DNA of 33,982 nt from contig JASLKQ010000031.1 in the NCBI GenBank assembly GCA_030747505.1, positions 1 through 33,982 of the forward strand, given 5' to 3'. Positions 9,166-18,365 of this stretch are shown here, one piece after another; the first letter of the stretch is position 1; the number at the start of each line of letters is the position of its first letter. This stretch comes from Verrucomicrobiota bacterium. GTDB lineage: Bacteria; Verrucomicrobiota; Verrucomicrobiia; Limisphaerales; UBA1100. The position numbers were made by a program, and so were the translations under genes. Below the pieces are notes generated by a model. That model was not told the DNA's origin. It did not search any database and saw only the letters and a list, made by a program, of their open reading frames with translations.

Positions 9166-12100
9166 TTATTTGGTTTTCAATGATTGCAGGTAGGCCAATA
9201 AATCAGCCAATTGCTCCGGGGTCAGTCCTGAAACCAGACCCTGAGGCATGGAGGAGTAGGCAATCTTTTCGCGTTTGACGATTTGTTTCACCGGGATTTC
9301 TACAGCCACCCCCACCGCAGTACGCATACTGATGGAGTTGGCACTTTCCAGTGTCACAAAACCAACATGGGTTTCCTTGTCCTTAGTGGTAAAGGCGTAG
9401 GTATCAAATCCCTGGGCGACCACGGCATTCGGATTGAGGATGGACTGCAGGATTTCGGTGGGCTTATAGCGTTTTCCGATATCGACCAGATGCGGTCCCT
9501 TGGGAGCTTGTCCTTCAGCTGTGGTATGACAAGCCATGCAGGCCTGACTGGTGAACAGGATTTTACCGCGTTCTGCATTTCCTTTGGTTTTCAGTGCACG
9601 GGTAATCGATTTTTTTTCACCAAGTGTAGCGATCCAGCTTTTTGGGTCGCCCTTGGGTGTGGGGATATTAATGGGAGTGTTGTCCGGGTTGTCCTCGGCA
9701 ACCTCTGTGCCGGCAGGCAATCCACTGATATTTACCTTGTGGCTTGCCAGCTGGGCCTTGACTGCGGCGACCGTACTTTTGGAGGCCTTGTTTAGCGCGG
9801 TTTTCAGGCCGGTTTCAATCTTGTCACTTCCGCTCCATTTCTCCCGGGCAAAGTAGGGGCCAGAGGTATCAGGACGGGTGCCCCACCACCCTTGAGTGTA
9901 TTCTCCCTCACGGTGGTAAAGCCGCACAAGGGTGGAAAGTGTGGCTAGATCAGGGTTTTTTGCCGCGCGCGCATTCAGGGCGGCAACAACCTTATCATCA
10001 TGAACATACTTTAATACGCTTAAGGCCGTGGCACCATGGGTTCCGTCAAGGACGCTCAATAATATATCGATCGGTTTTAATGCCACCAACGCGCGGGTGG
10101 CAAGATGAGGCAGTACCGCAGTGGGATTGGCCTCGTTGTGGGCAGGTTGTTTCTCCAGTTTGGGAGCAGCTGCATGTGAGAGGATGGCTGCCGCTGCACT
10201 GCGATCACCCAGTCGCCCAAGGCTAACCAGGGCTTGTGCCTGTAAACGCGGATTTTTGCTGTCGAGGGCACTGACAAAAACATCTTTTTTCAGGCCCTTC
10301 AATTCACTCTTGCGATCAGTGAGTGCGCGTAAGGCGAACTCGGCAACTTCATTATGGGCGACAAGTTTCAAAAGATCATCCTGTGATCTGTTTCCGTTGA
10401 GTTGCTTGAGTGTGAAGATCGCTGCCACGCGTCCTGCAAGCGGTATTCCTTTGTCCTGGGCCAGTTCCATCAGTTTGGCAGTGCGTTGGGCAGTGGGTCC
10501 GCGCCTGAGGAATTCAAACTGGGCGTGCAGGTTTTGTTGTTGGCTCGGACCAACAAGCAACTCAAAGAGATCGTCCTCACTCAATTTGGTGACATCCGGA
10601 AAGGGTTTGGGCTCAAAACCCTTCGGGACCAACTGGACGACATAACCCACGTTGGGACCGCTATAGGCAAACTTGCCACCATGCCAACTGGCGACATACA
10701 TGCGGCCGCTGGCGTCCACATCTATATCAGTGGGACGGCTAATGGTGAGAAAGGTCTCCTGATGTGCATCAAAGGTGGGTCCATTGGCCGGTGGATTATG
10801 CAGGAACACTGCGCTGCGCCCCCAATCGCAGGTGTACACCGCGTGGCTGTAGGGTTTGGGCCAACGAGAATCGTGGTAGAACATGCCGCCGCAACCGGAG
10901 CCCCCACCGTAGTCCTTAAGGGTGGGCATGAGCTCATTGTGGAAATTCTTGTACCAGGAAGGGTAGCCGTATTCGGCACTTTGCATAATGTGATTGAATC
11001 GAACATTCCAGCCACCACCATCATTGGTGTTATCACGCGTGAAAATATTCAGGTAGGGATCAATACAGGCATCAAGAACATTACGCAGACCCCAGCAGTA
11101 AATCTCCATGTCCGAGCCATCGGGACGGATGCGTACAATCCCTCCTCCACGCCGGCTGAGGACCCGGCCATCAGCACCAACTGCCTTGGTAAATCCAAAG
11201 TCGCCCACGGCAATGTAAATCCAGCCATCAATCCCCATCCGAATGCCGTTGGTGGTATGGTCTGCGCCGCGTTTGTAGACGTAATCGGTACTGATTCCGT
11301 CAATCAGGACCTTTTGTTTGTCTGATACCCCATCTCCATTGGTATCCTCAAACAAGGTAAGGAAGGGCGGGTGCAAAACCCATAGTTTGCCATTGTCGTA
11401 AATGAGTCCGCGAGGATGATCCATCTTTGCGAAAGTATTGATTTGGTCGGCCTTGCCATCGCTATCGGTATCAATGCAGCGGACTACCCGGCCCCGGCCT
11501 TTTTCCTTGCCCAATGAACCCTGCTCATCAATACCCACAAACAGTTCACCGGTGGAGGCAGCTGTGATGCAGACCGGATAATTTACCTCCGGAGGCTCTG
11601 CAAAAACAGTGACATTAAAACCTTCCGGGGCCTTTACATTACCAAAACCACTGGCGGCATTACTCCCTTTCTCCGCTGCTTTCATTACCTTGCGTGGCAA
11701 CTCGGGCAGGGCCCCAGTATGAGCCTCAATTTCCCATATGCTTCCCCATACACCTGTGCTGGATCCCAGAAAGGTGACCTTTAGATAACGAACCGACTTG
11801 GCAGCAATTTTGTGCGGCGCAATCTGCTGGACCTCCTTGTTCTTGGAGTAGTCGACGAGCATTTGCCAGTCCTCGGAATCGGTCGAGCCCTCAATGGTGT
11901 ATTGGTATGCGGCATTGTTCTTCTCCCAGAGAATTCGCAGGTTCTGAAGATTTTGAGGCTTGCCCAGGTCGACCTGCAGCCATTCCCCCTTGGAACTTCC
12001 GGAAGCGCACCAACGCGTGCCGGGGTTTCCATCAACGGCGTGTTTGGCAAAATTATTTTTGTTTTTTTCCTCAGAGCTGGCGGTGACCGTAGCGCCGGTT

Positions 12101-12981
12101 ACCGCACTCTTCGGGACTGAGGCAATGCCTTTATCTTTTTTTTTTGACTGGGGTGCAGGTTTGCTGTTGAGCGAGAATGTTTCGTTCTTCGGCTGAGCTA
12201 CCGGCCAGTCCTCCTTCTGGGTGGCCCAGAGGATACCACGTGCCACCAGGTTCAAATAACGGGCATCAGCCACGGTGACATTGTTATGCCCGATTGAGGT
12301 GCTGAAAACACGCGTGCCATGGTAATCATTGGTCCAGGCCACCACGGCCTTGGCCTTGCCCTGTTCTCCACGGGCGACAACCTTGGCCGTCGGCAGGACT
12401 TGAATATTGTTGTAGAGCTCCTCGTTTGCAGTTGTCCAGTCGGCGACATCTTTTGTGATGTAAGGAACGTTTTTCTCAAACTTGATGTCGATCGGACGCT
12501 GTTGGCCGTGTCCGGAGGACTGGATGCCGATGTATTCAAACCATTTTGCGTTCTCGTCAGTGAGTTTAACCGGCTTGCGGAAATTACCAAACCGATAGGA
12601 GTGCATTGCACAGTGAAGATTTACTCCCGGGATGCCTTTTTTATGTGGAGCCAAGACTCCGGCAATGACCTTGGGATCACTGATGCCTGCTGAGCATTCG
12701 TCGTGAATTACCAAATTGTACCCCTTCGCATAGTCGGGATTACCATAGATTGCCAGAGGCGGTTTGGTACTCTTATCGGGTGAATGGACGTGGTCGATCT
12801 TGATATTAATGCGGCGCTCCAAACCCTGCTGAAGGATGTCCTTTTGCTTCGCATAATCATGACAGCAACCACCGGTAATCAGCAGTGCGCGCAGGGGCTT
12901 GGCTAGCGGTTTCTTTTTATCCGCTGCAAAAAGATCTCCGGTCCATAGGCCGGCTAAAAGAAGGCAAAAAACAATTCTCAT
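9166..12981 (-). CDS. Multidomain PVC-type protein: ThuA-like, F5/8-type C (discoidin-like), membrane-bound dehydrogenase propeller, HEAT-like repeats, C-terminal c-type cytochrome
   Basis: ORF 9166..13029; the ATG at 12981 gives the signal peptide MRIVFCLLLAGLWTGDLFAA. ThuA-like LLITGGCCHDYAKQKDIL; F5/8C-like AVDGNPGTRWCASGSSKGEWLQVDLGKPQNLQNLRILWE; VKAPEGFNVTVFAEPPEVNYPVCITAASTGELFVGID; CMACHTT. Confidence 0.88.
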   Translation of the reverse strand: MRIVFCLLLAGLWTGDLFAADKKKPLAKPLRALLITGGCCHDYAKQKDILQQGLERRINIKIDHVHSPDKSTKPPLAIYGNPDYAKGYNLVIHDECSAGISDPKVIAGVLAPHKKGIPGVNLHCAMHSYRFGNFRKPVKLTDENAKWFEYIGIQSSGHGQQRPIDIKFEKNVPYITKDVADWTTANEELYNNIQVLPTAKVVARGEQGKAKAVVAWTNDYHGTRVFSTSIGHNNVTVADARYLNLVARGILWATQKEDWPVAQPKNETFSLNSKPAPQSKKKDKGIASVPKSAVTGATVTASSEEKNKNNFAKHAVDGNPGTRWCASGSSKGEWLQVDLGKPQNLQNLRILWEKNNAAYQYTIEGSTDSEDWQMLVDYSKNKEVQQIAPHKIAAKSVRYLKVTFLGSSTGVWGSIWEIEAHTGALPELPRKVMKAAEKGSNAASGFGNVKAPEGFNVTVFAEPPEVNYPVCITAASTGELFVGIDEQGSLGKEKGRGRVVRCIDTDSDGKADQINTFAKMDHPRGLIYDNGKLWVLHPPFLTLFEDTNGDGVSDKQKVLIDGISTDYVYKRGADHTTNGIRMGIDGWIYIAVGDFGFTKAVGADGRVLSRRGGGIVRIRPDGSDMEIYCWGLRNVLDACIDPYLNIFTRDNTNDGGGWNVRFNHIMQSAEYGYPSWYKNFHNELMPTLKDYGGGSGCGGMFYHDSRWPKPYSHAVYTCDWGRSAVFLHNPPANGPTFDAHQETFLTISRPTDIDVDASGRMYVASWHGGKFAYSGPNVGYVVQLVPKGFEPKPFPDVTKLSEDDLFELLVGPSQQQNLHAQFEFLRRGPTAQRTAKLMELAQDKGIPLAGRVAAIFTLKQLNGNRSQDDLLKLVAHNEVAEFALRALTDRKSELKGLKKDVFVSALDSKNPRLQAQALVSLGRLGDRSAAAAILSHAAAPKLEKQPAHNEANPTAVLPHLATRALVALKPIDILLSVLDGTHGATALSVLKYVHDDKVVAALNARAAKNPDLATLSTLVRLYHREGEYTQGWWGTRPDTSGPYFAREKWSGSDKIETGLKTALNKASKSTVAAVKAQLASHKVNISGLPAGTEVAEDNPDNTPINIPTPKGDPKSWIATLGEKKSITRALKTKGNAERGKILFTSQACMACHTTAEGQAPKGPHLVDIGKRYKPTEILQSILNPNAVVAQGFDTYAFTTKDKETHVGFVTLESANSISMRTAVGVAVEIPVKQIVKREKIAYSSMPQGLVSGLTPEQLADLLAYLQSLKTK

Positions 12982-13042
12982 AATGAGTGTGTGAGAGGGA
13001 ATATTAACCCCGGAGAAAGGCAAAATCAATCACAGTCAGCAA

Positions 13043-14101
13043 TCATTTCGTGCGGCCAACTACAGAGGGCGTATAAGTCCCCCCGAGGTCATGGCGGGAT
13101 GTACTGAGTTGACGCAGATGGACAGGAGTTGCTGAATTCGGATCGCCCAAATACAAATCCCATCCGCCCTTTCCATTTTCCGTCCTGCTGCTGGAGAATC
13201 CCACCCAATTGTTGATGGCGAAAGGGTCTGAATCGTCCGCACCATTGGTACTGTTGAAGGCAGCACCCCGATGCGTACCATTTGCAAGATCAAGAAAGTA
13301 AATTTCGTCATCATGTTGTAAGGGGGAGGTCCAGCGTGTGTAGGCTAGGTGACCGTTATCCATGAACACCGGAAACATTTCTTGAATGCTCGGCAAACCG
13401 GCCAGTAACTCTGCCGAACCACCTGTCACCGGAATTCGGTATATATCTGCTCCTACACCGTCGCCGTTCCAATAAAATATCCATTGACCATCGGGAGAGA
13501 TTCTCGGACCGGATTCCTCGTTTCGTTTGCCGTCAGCAGTGATAGCTTGAACTCGGAGTGTTTTTAAATTGATCATCCATAGATCCTCGCGGTTTCGTTT
13601 AAAAACGAGAGAACCCCCATCAGGCGTAAATACCGGATCTTCATCAATAGATGGCCCAAGTCCAGCTTGCTTGGATATATTCGATAATTCGCCGCTAAGA
13701 AAATCATAAACAAAAAGATCGAATGCCTCCGGCCAATCTGCGCCATACTTGGGTCCGATAGGGAGGGCCATGAACGTCATTTGTGCGCCATTCCGACTGA
13801 AGATCGGATTCATCGCGTGAATGGTATGTTTCTCAATTTCCGGAATCGTTACAGCTGTTTTCGCCGGGAAATCGCAAACGTGAATTCGACCATCCAGCCA
13901 TCTTTGACCCGAGTCATCCAAGTCGTATGCTGTGTAACTATGAAATGCCAGTCGGCCGGTTAATGGCAGTGCCAGTTTTCGAAAACGAGTGGGCGATTTT
14001 TTACCCTCCAGTTCTTCCTGAACATTTTTTTCTGCATCCCCGGAGCAACCAAAAAACAGCGCTAACAAAACGGTAAGTAGAGATATCCTAAGTAGATTCA
14101 T
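13043..14101 (-). CDS. TolB/PD40-like WD40 beta-propeller lipoprotein
   Basis: Lipobox LALFFGCSG; repeats such as DPVFTPDGGSLVFKRNREDLWMINL and GPRISPDGQWIFYWNGDGVGADIYRIPV. Confidence 0.8.
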   Translation of the reverse strand: MNLLRISLLTVLLALFFGCSGDAEKNVQEELEGKKSPTRFRKLALPLTGRLAFHSYTAYDLDDSGQRWLDGRIHVCDFPAKTAVTIPEIEKHTIHAMNPIFSRNGAQMTFMALPIGPKYGADWPEAFDLFVYDFLSGELSNISKQAGLGPSIDEDPVFTPDGGSLVFKRNREDLWMINLKTLRVQAITADGKRNEESGPRISPDGQWIFYWNGDGVGADIYRIPVTGGSAELLAGLPSIQEMFPVFMDNGHLAYTRWTSPLQHDDEIYFLDLANGTHRGAAFNSTNGADDSDPFAINNWVGFSSSRTENGKGGWDLYLGDPNSATPVHLRQLSTSRHDLGGTYTPSVVGRTK

Positions 14102-15507
14102 CAGTTTTCCTCAGCCACCTTTTCCAGCATTTCCAAGAGAACCTTCTGTATTTTCACTGAAGCGGTGATTTCCAGCGTACAGGTGCCCATCCAGGTTTCG
14201 TAGCCACCCAATGCATGCTGCCGCGGGGTTGGGAGGTAGCCGTTGTGACCGTTGGCTAATTCTATGGTGAAGGTGGCTTGCGGTAGCGGGCTTTTGGCTT
14301 TGAGCATAAGCCCAATTTCACAAAGCACCTCACATGGAATAGAGCAGATACCCACCTCTCCCATCCGCAGGGTTTGCAGTACGATTTCCTCCTCGCGGGG
14401 GCCGGTGACTAATCCGAGGGTGCGATGTGCATAGGCCTCGGCCAATCTCGGAAGTGAGTCGGGCGGATTTTCTGAGAGAACCGTTTTAGCATAGGCGATT
14501 TGTTTGGTGGTAGGCTGACGGTTCTTCAAGGTCAGGAGGGTTTGCTCCATAGCCAGTGAGATATCTGTTTCAAAGCTCACTTTCTTATGGATTGCCAAAA
14601 CCCGGTCGCTGACGAGCTTGGCTACTTCATTCATACGCTGGTAACGTTCCATGCGGCCTCGGGGCACCCGAAAACTGATATTATTAATGTCACCACTGGT
14701 GCCATTGGACATGATGGCGACATAGTTCCTGTCCTTGCCCAGGGCCTGTTCGATGTGGCCGGCAAATACGCCAAAATAATCGGCCGAAATGGTCGCTTGC
14801 GGCACGCCCCCCACGTAATGCAGTGAATAATTGGCCAGAAGAGCAATCGGTCGACCATTAGTGCTTCGAAGTGAAATGAAATGTACCTCCGGGTCAGTGG
14901 GACCGGCCGGCCGTTCAATAAGATTGCGCGGCGGGTTCATGCGAACGGTATCATTCGGATCACCAAACGGATTGACGGCGATCCCACCCTCTTTCATGTA
15001 CCACCGGCGGTTGAAAATTTCCTCCGGGGCAAGTGCCACCCCATGGGCCATTTCTGCAGGCGCCAGGTTTTTTTCCGCAGCAATAATGGCTTCAGCAATG
15101 CCGTTGACCAGTTGTTTGAAGTATGCGCGGTGTGCGGCATCATCGCGGTTGGTGCGCCGATCCTTTCCCGGGGGTGCGGTGTGCGTGTGCGTGGCGGCCA
15201 CGAGCATCTGGTCAGTCCGAATTTCGGTTCGTTTAGCTGCCAGAGCCTTGGCTTGATCAATGTAGTTACGACCAATCAGGCAATTGTCTACAATCACAAT
15301 TGCCAACCGCGTGTTTCCATCATCACAAACAATGGCTCGTGCGTACAGCGGGTCATGTGCCTTGTCAGCAAGCCGCTCACTAAAGGAACCAATCAATTGA
15401 ACCGGCCAAACCTTCGGGGTAATATCGATTTTGGCTGCGCCGGCGCGGAACTGTGCCTGAACCTGAACAGTGAAGATAATAAATGCAAGCAGGAGTCTGA
15501 GTTTCAT
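14101..15507 (-). CDS. Neutral/alkaline non-lysosomal ceramidase-family protein, secreted
   Basis: FRAGAAKIDITPKVWPVQLIGSF; VAATHTHTAPPG; LANYSLHYVGG; MSNGTSGDINN; ELANGHNGYLPTPRQHALGGYET. Confidence 0.88.
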   Translation of the reverse strand: MKLRLLLAFIIFTVQVQAQFRAGAAKIDITPKVWPVQLIGSFSERLADKAHDPLYARAIVCDDGNTRLAIVIVDNCLIGRNYIDQAKALAAKRTEIRTDQMLVAATHTHTAPPGKDRRTNRDDAAHRAYFKQLVNGIAEAIIAAEKNLAPAEMAHGVALAPEEIFNRRWYMKEGGIAVNPFGDPNDTVRMNPPRNLIERPAGPTDPEVHFISLRSTNGRPIALLANYSLHYVGGVPQATISADYFGVFAGHIEQALGKDRNYVAIMSNGTSGDINNISFRVPRGRMERYQRMNEVAKLVSDRVLAIHKKVSFETDISLAMEQTLLTLKNRQPTTKQIAYAKTVLSENPPDSLPRLAEAYAHRTLGLVTGPREEEIVLQTLRMGEVGICSIPCEVLCEIGLMLKAKSPLPQATFTIELANGHNGYLPTPRQHALGGYETWMGTCTLEITASVKIQKVLLEMLEKVAEEN

Positions 15508-16962
15508 TTAGCGACCTTCGCGTTTGTCTTTATTGAAATTATTATTATTGGCGGGCATTCGTGCCCCGGTGTCCTTGCGCCAGTTGGCGAGCTTGGCGGC
15601 GAGGATTTTCACCTTGTCTGGATGGTTTTTGGCGAGGTCATTTTTCTCGGCAATATCCTCCTTCAGGTTGAATAGCTCCAGCTTTCCGTTTTCGTACCAC
15701 TCGATGAGCTTCCAGTCACCTTCGCGCACCGCAGCGGTGGGGGCACATCCCTGGTTGCCATAATGGGGATAATGCCAGTACATCGCACCCCGATCATGTT
15801 TTTCCCCACGTAAGGCGGATGTAAAACTTACTCCATCAATGGGCAGAGGGAGCTCCATCTCAATCCTGGCCATTTCCAAAATCGTCGGGTAGAAGTCAGT
15901 GCTGGTAACGGGAGTATCATTTACGCTGCCAGATTGGGTTACTCCCGGCCAGCGAACCATCATGGGCTCGCGGATGCCCCCTTCATACATCCAGCCTTTA
16001 CCCCCACGCAGGGGCAGATTGCTGGTGGGGTGTCCCTCGCTGGTTGAAAGGCCACCATTATCACTCATGAAAAATACGGCGGTATTACCCTCCAGGCCAT
16101 GCTCCTTAAGACCATCTAGTACTTTGCCTACGGCCAAGTCCATGGCCTCCACCATCCCACCATAGACTGCATGCTCCTGCACGAGCCTTACCTTTCGGTT
16201 GTGTTCCTGCCCCCATTTTTCCTCAAGACCACGCTCTTTTTTCCGGGCTTGATATTTCTGGGTGAGGTCTTTGCGTGCAATCAGGGGCGTGTGCACCGAG
16301 TAGAAGGAAAGATAGGCAAGAAAAGGTTTATTCTTGTTGGCAGCCATGAATTTTACCGTTTCAGCCGCCAAACGGTCGGGCAGATGTTCACCATCCGGGC
16401 CATCGGTAAGTCGTGGGTTCCCATAAGGAGAAAAATATTTTTTACCGCCGTATGGGCCACCTCGGTGGTGCCCTCCCATGTTTATGTCAAAACCCTGATC
16501 CTCAGGCCAGAAACCTTCATTGCCTAAATGCCATTTGCCGGCAAAAAAAGTCGCATAGCCATTTTCCTTCAGGGCCTCAGCTATCGTAAATTCCTTTAAT
16601 TCTAACTGTCTTGTGTATGTCGCGGGGAGTAGCCGGGTATTACGACGCCACGCCTTTCCAGCAGGGGCTCCAATGTAATCAGTCACACCTGTACGTGTAG
16701 GGTAGCGGCCGGTCATGATGCTGGCTCGCGTGGGGCTACAAACCGGGCAGGCTGCGTAGGCATTGGTGAATTTCATGCCGGTAGCGGCAATTCGGTCACA
16801 GTTGGGGGTGTCGTAGAATGAGCTGCCGAATGTTTTTAAGTCAGCCCATCCCAGATCATCGACCAGAAAAAAAACGAAGTTCAGAGGTTTAGTTTTTTGT
16901 CCTGCTCCAACCAGGACAGGTTGCAGGCAAGCCAACAGGAAAAGTAAGCGAATTACATTCAT
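15508..16962 (-). CDS. Sulfatase, secreted
   Basis: LNFVFFLVDDLGWADLKTFGSSFYDTPNCDRIA; formylglycine motif CSPTRASIMTGRYPTR; GKWHLG; FMSDNGG. Confidence 0.95.
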   Translation of the reverse strand: MNVIRLLFLLACLQPVLVGAGQKTKPLNFVFFLVDDLGWADLKTFGSSFYDTPNCDRIAATGMKFTNAYAACPVCSPTRASIMTGRYPTRTGVTDYIGAPAGKAWRRNTRLLPATYTRQLELKEFTIAEALKENGYATFFAGKWHLGNEGFWPEDQGFDINMGGHHRGGPYGGKKYFSPYGNPRLTDGPDGEHLPDRLAAETVKFMAANKNKPFLAYLSFYSVHTPLIARKDLTQKYQARKKERGLEEKWGQEHNRKVRLVQEHAVYGGMVEAMDLAVGKVLDGLKEHGLEGNTAVFFMSDNGGLSTSEGHPTSNLPLRGGKGWMYEGGIREPMMVRWPGVTQSGSVNDTPVTSTDFYPTILEMARIEMELPLPIDGVSFTSALRGEKHDRGAMYWHYPHYGNQGCAPTAAVREGDWKLIEWYENGKLELFNLKEDIAEKNDLAKNHPDKVKILAAKLANWRKDTGARMPANNNNFNKDKREGR

Positions 16963-17024
16963 GAATGCCCGAGTGTGCCCATACCTTTAAGCGGGCGCAA
17001 GTCTGCCCATAATAAATTAGAATT

Positions 17025-18299
17025 TTAAGGGATTGGAATGGCCTTGGTTTTCCAGTCGTAAAGCGCAATTCCATTTAGTTCGCGCACTGCTACTTGATCT
17101 CCACTTACTGCCAAGTGTGCCCAAGTGGGTTGCTCAGAGACTTTTCTTGAGTCGATCAATTGAAACTCCTTTGGGCTGGCCTTGATCAGATGGAGATTGC
17201 CTCCTTGATCCAAGGCCAGAATTTTATCTCCTTGCCTTACCAGACTCATGTATTTTCCGTGTCGGCCGCTTCCAAATTGCTTTTGGCTGCGCCACCACTC
17301 CTTGCCGGTTTTCAAATTATAACAGGCGAAGTTTCCATCCTGAAGCAGTAAATAAGCGTGTCCCTCGAAGAGCACTGGGCTGGACATATAAGCGGAAGAT
17401 TTAGAGCCAAGTTTCCATTTTTCTCGGGCGGTCCAAGTATCATTTTTCTGGTTAATCGAATAATATATAGCTCCTGCTCTATAAGTGCCGGTGTAAACTC
17501 CATTATCATAGGGCAAGGGTGTGACGATGTTCATTCCCAGATAGGCCTTAATCTGTTGTCGCCAGAGAACCGCTCCTGAATCAATATCAATTCCCGCCAG
17601 TTCTGTTCTTGCCTGGATAAGAATCTGACGTTTGCCGTTCAAGGACGCAATAACGGGAGAAGAAAACCCGCCTCCTCTCAGGCCTCCTTCATCTTTCATT
17701 GTTCTCCAGATAATCTTTCCCGAAGCCTGTTCTATTTTGCAGAAACTGGCCCCGGCTTGCATGTAAACAAACTGATCATCCACCATTGGGGAACAAACGC
17801 ATCCAAAACCGGGAACGGGGGTGCCAAATTGTTTAGGGAAATTAATTTCCCAGAGCTTTTTTCCTGTTTTAGTTTCCAAACAAAGAAGGTTGTCATGCAT
17901 GCCTGCTACAAAAAGCTTGCCGTTTGCCAATGCCGGAGTACTGCGAATCCAGCTGCCATTTACTCTACCTGGATAGGTAACCTTCCATTTTCCCGTTCCA
18001 GGCCACTGTTGCTTCCATTTAATTTTTCCGGTGGACCGGTCAAGAGCTTGAACGGAGTCTGTTTTATTGGCTCCCACTGATTCAGTGACATATACCGTGT
18101 CCTTATCCAAGAGTGGTCCAGAATAACTGGATCCCAGCTTTACACGCCAATTAAGTTTTAGGTTTTGCTCCTTAAGATCTGTAGGCCATTTCTCACCAAC
18201 CACAACTCCATCCCGATTGGGGCCCCGCCATTGGGTCCAGTCTTCGCCATAAAGGCAGGAAATAGATATGGTAAGAGTTAAATAAGTTGCAATTTTCAT
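17025..18299 (-). CDS. PQQ-like beta-propeller protein, secreted
   Basis: Signal peptide, DWTQWRGPNRDGV, repeated xLDxxTGKxxWK propeller blades. Confidence 0.88.
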   Translation of the reverse strand: MKIATYLTLTISISCLYGEDWTQWRGPNRDGVVVGEKWPTDLKEQNLKLNWRVKLGSSYSGPLLDKDTVYVTESVGANKTDSVQALDRSTGKIKWKQQWPGTGKWKVTYPGRVNGSWIRSTPALANGKLFVAGMHDNLLCLETKTGKKLWEINFPKQFGTPVPGFGCVCSPMVDDQFVYMQAGASFCKIEQASGKIIWRTMKDEGGLRGGGFSSPVIASLNGKRQILIQARTELAGIDIDSGAVLWRQQIKAYLGMNIVTPLPYDNGVYTGTYRAGAIYYSINQKNDTWTAREKWKLGSKSSAYMSSPVLFEGHAYLLLQDGNFACYNLKTGKEWWRSQKQFGSGRHGKYMSLVRQGDKILALDQGGNLHLIKASPKEFQLIDSRKVSEQPTWAHLAVSGDQVAVRELNGIALYDWKTKAIPIP

Positions 18300-18365
18300 T
18301 ATAGTTTTCGGTTGGGGCTCTGATGTCCGTGGGAGAAGTTTTCTGTATGAAATAACAAAACAGGA

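Noticed and set aside
10402-11325. 307-aa plus-strand ORF inside the 1270-aa protein gene
   Set aside because: Shadow ORF opposite a strongly supported CDS; no signal peptide or family motif.
14881-15675. 264-aa plus-strand ORF spanning the ceramidase/sulfatase junction
   Set aside because: Antisense to two supported genes and no recognisable domain.
16963-17024. GCCCG...CGGGC inverted repeat upstream of the sulfatase as a terminator
   Set aside because: Only 5-bp arms with a long loop and no T-tract on the relevant strand; not supportable.
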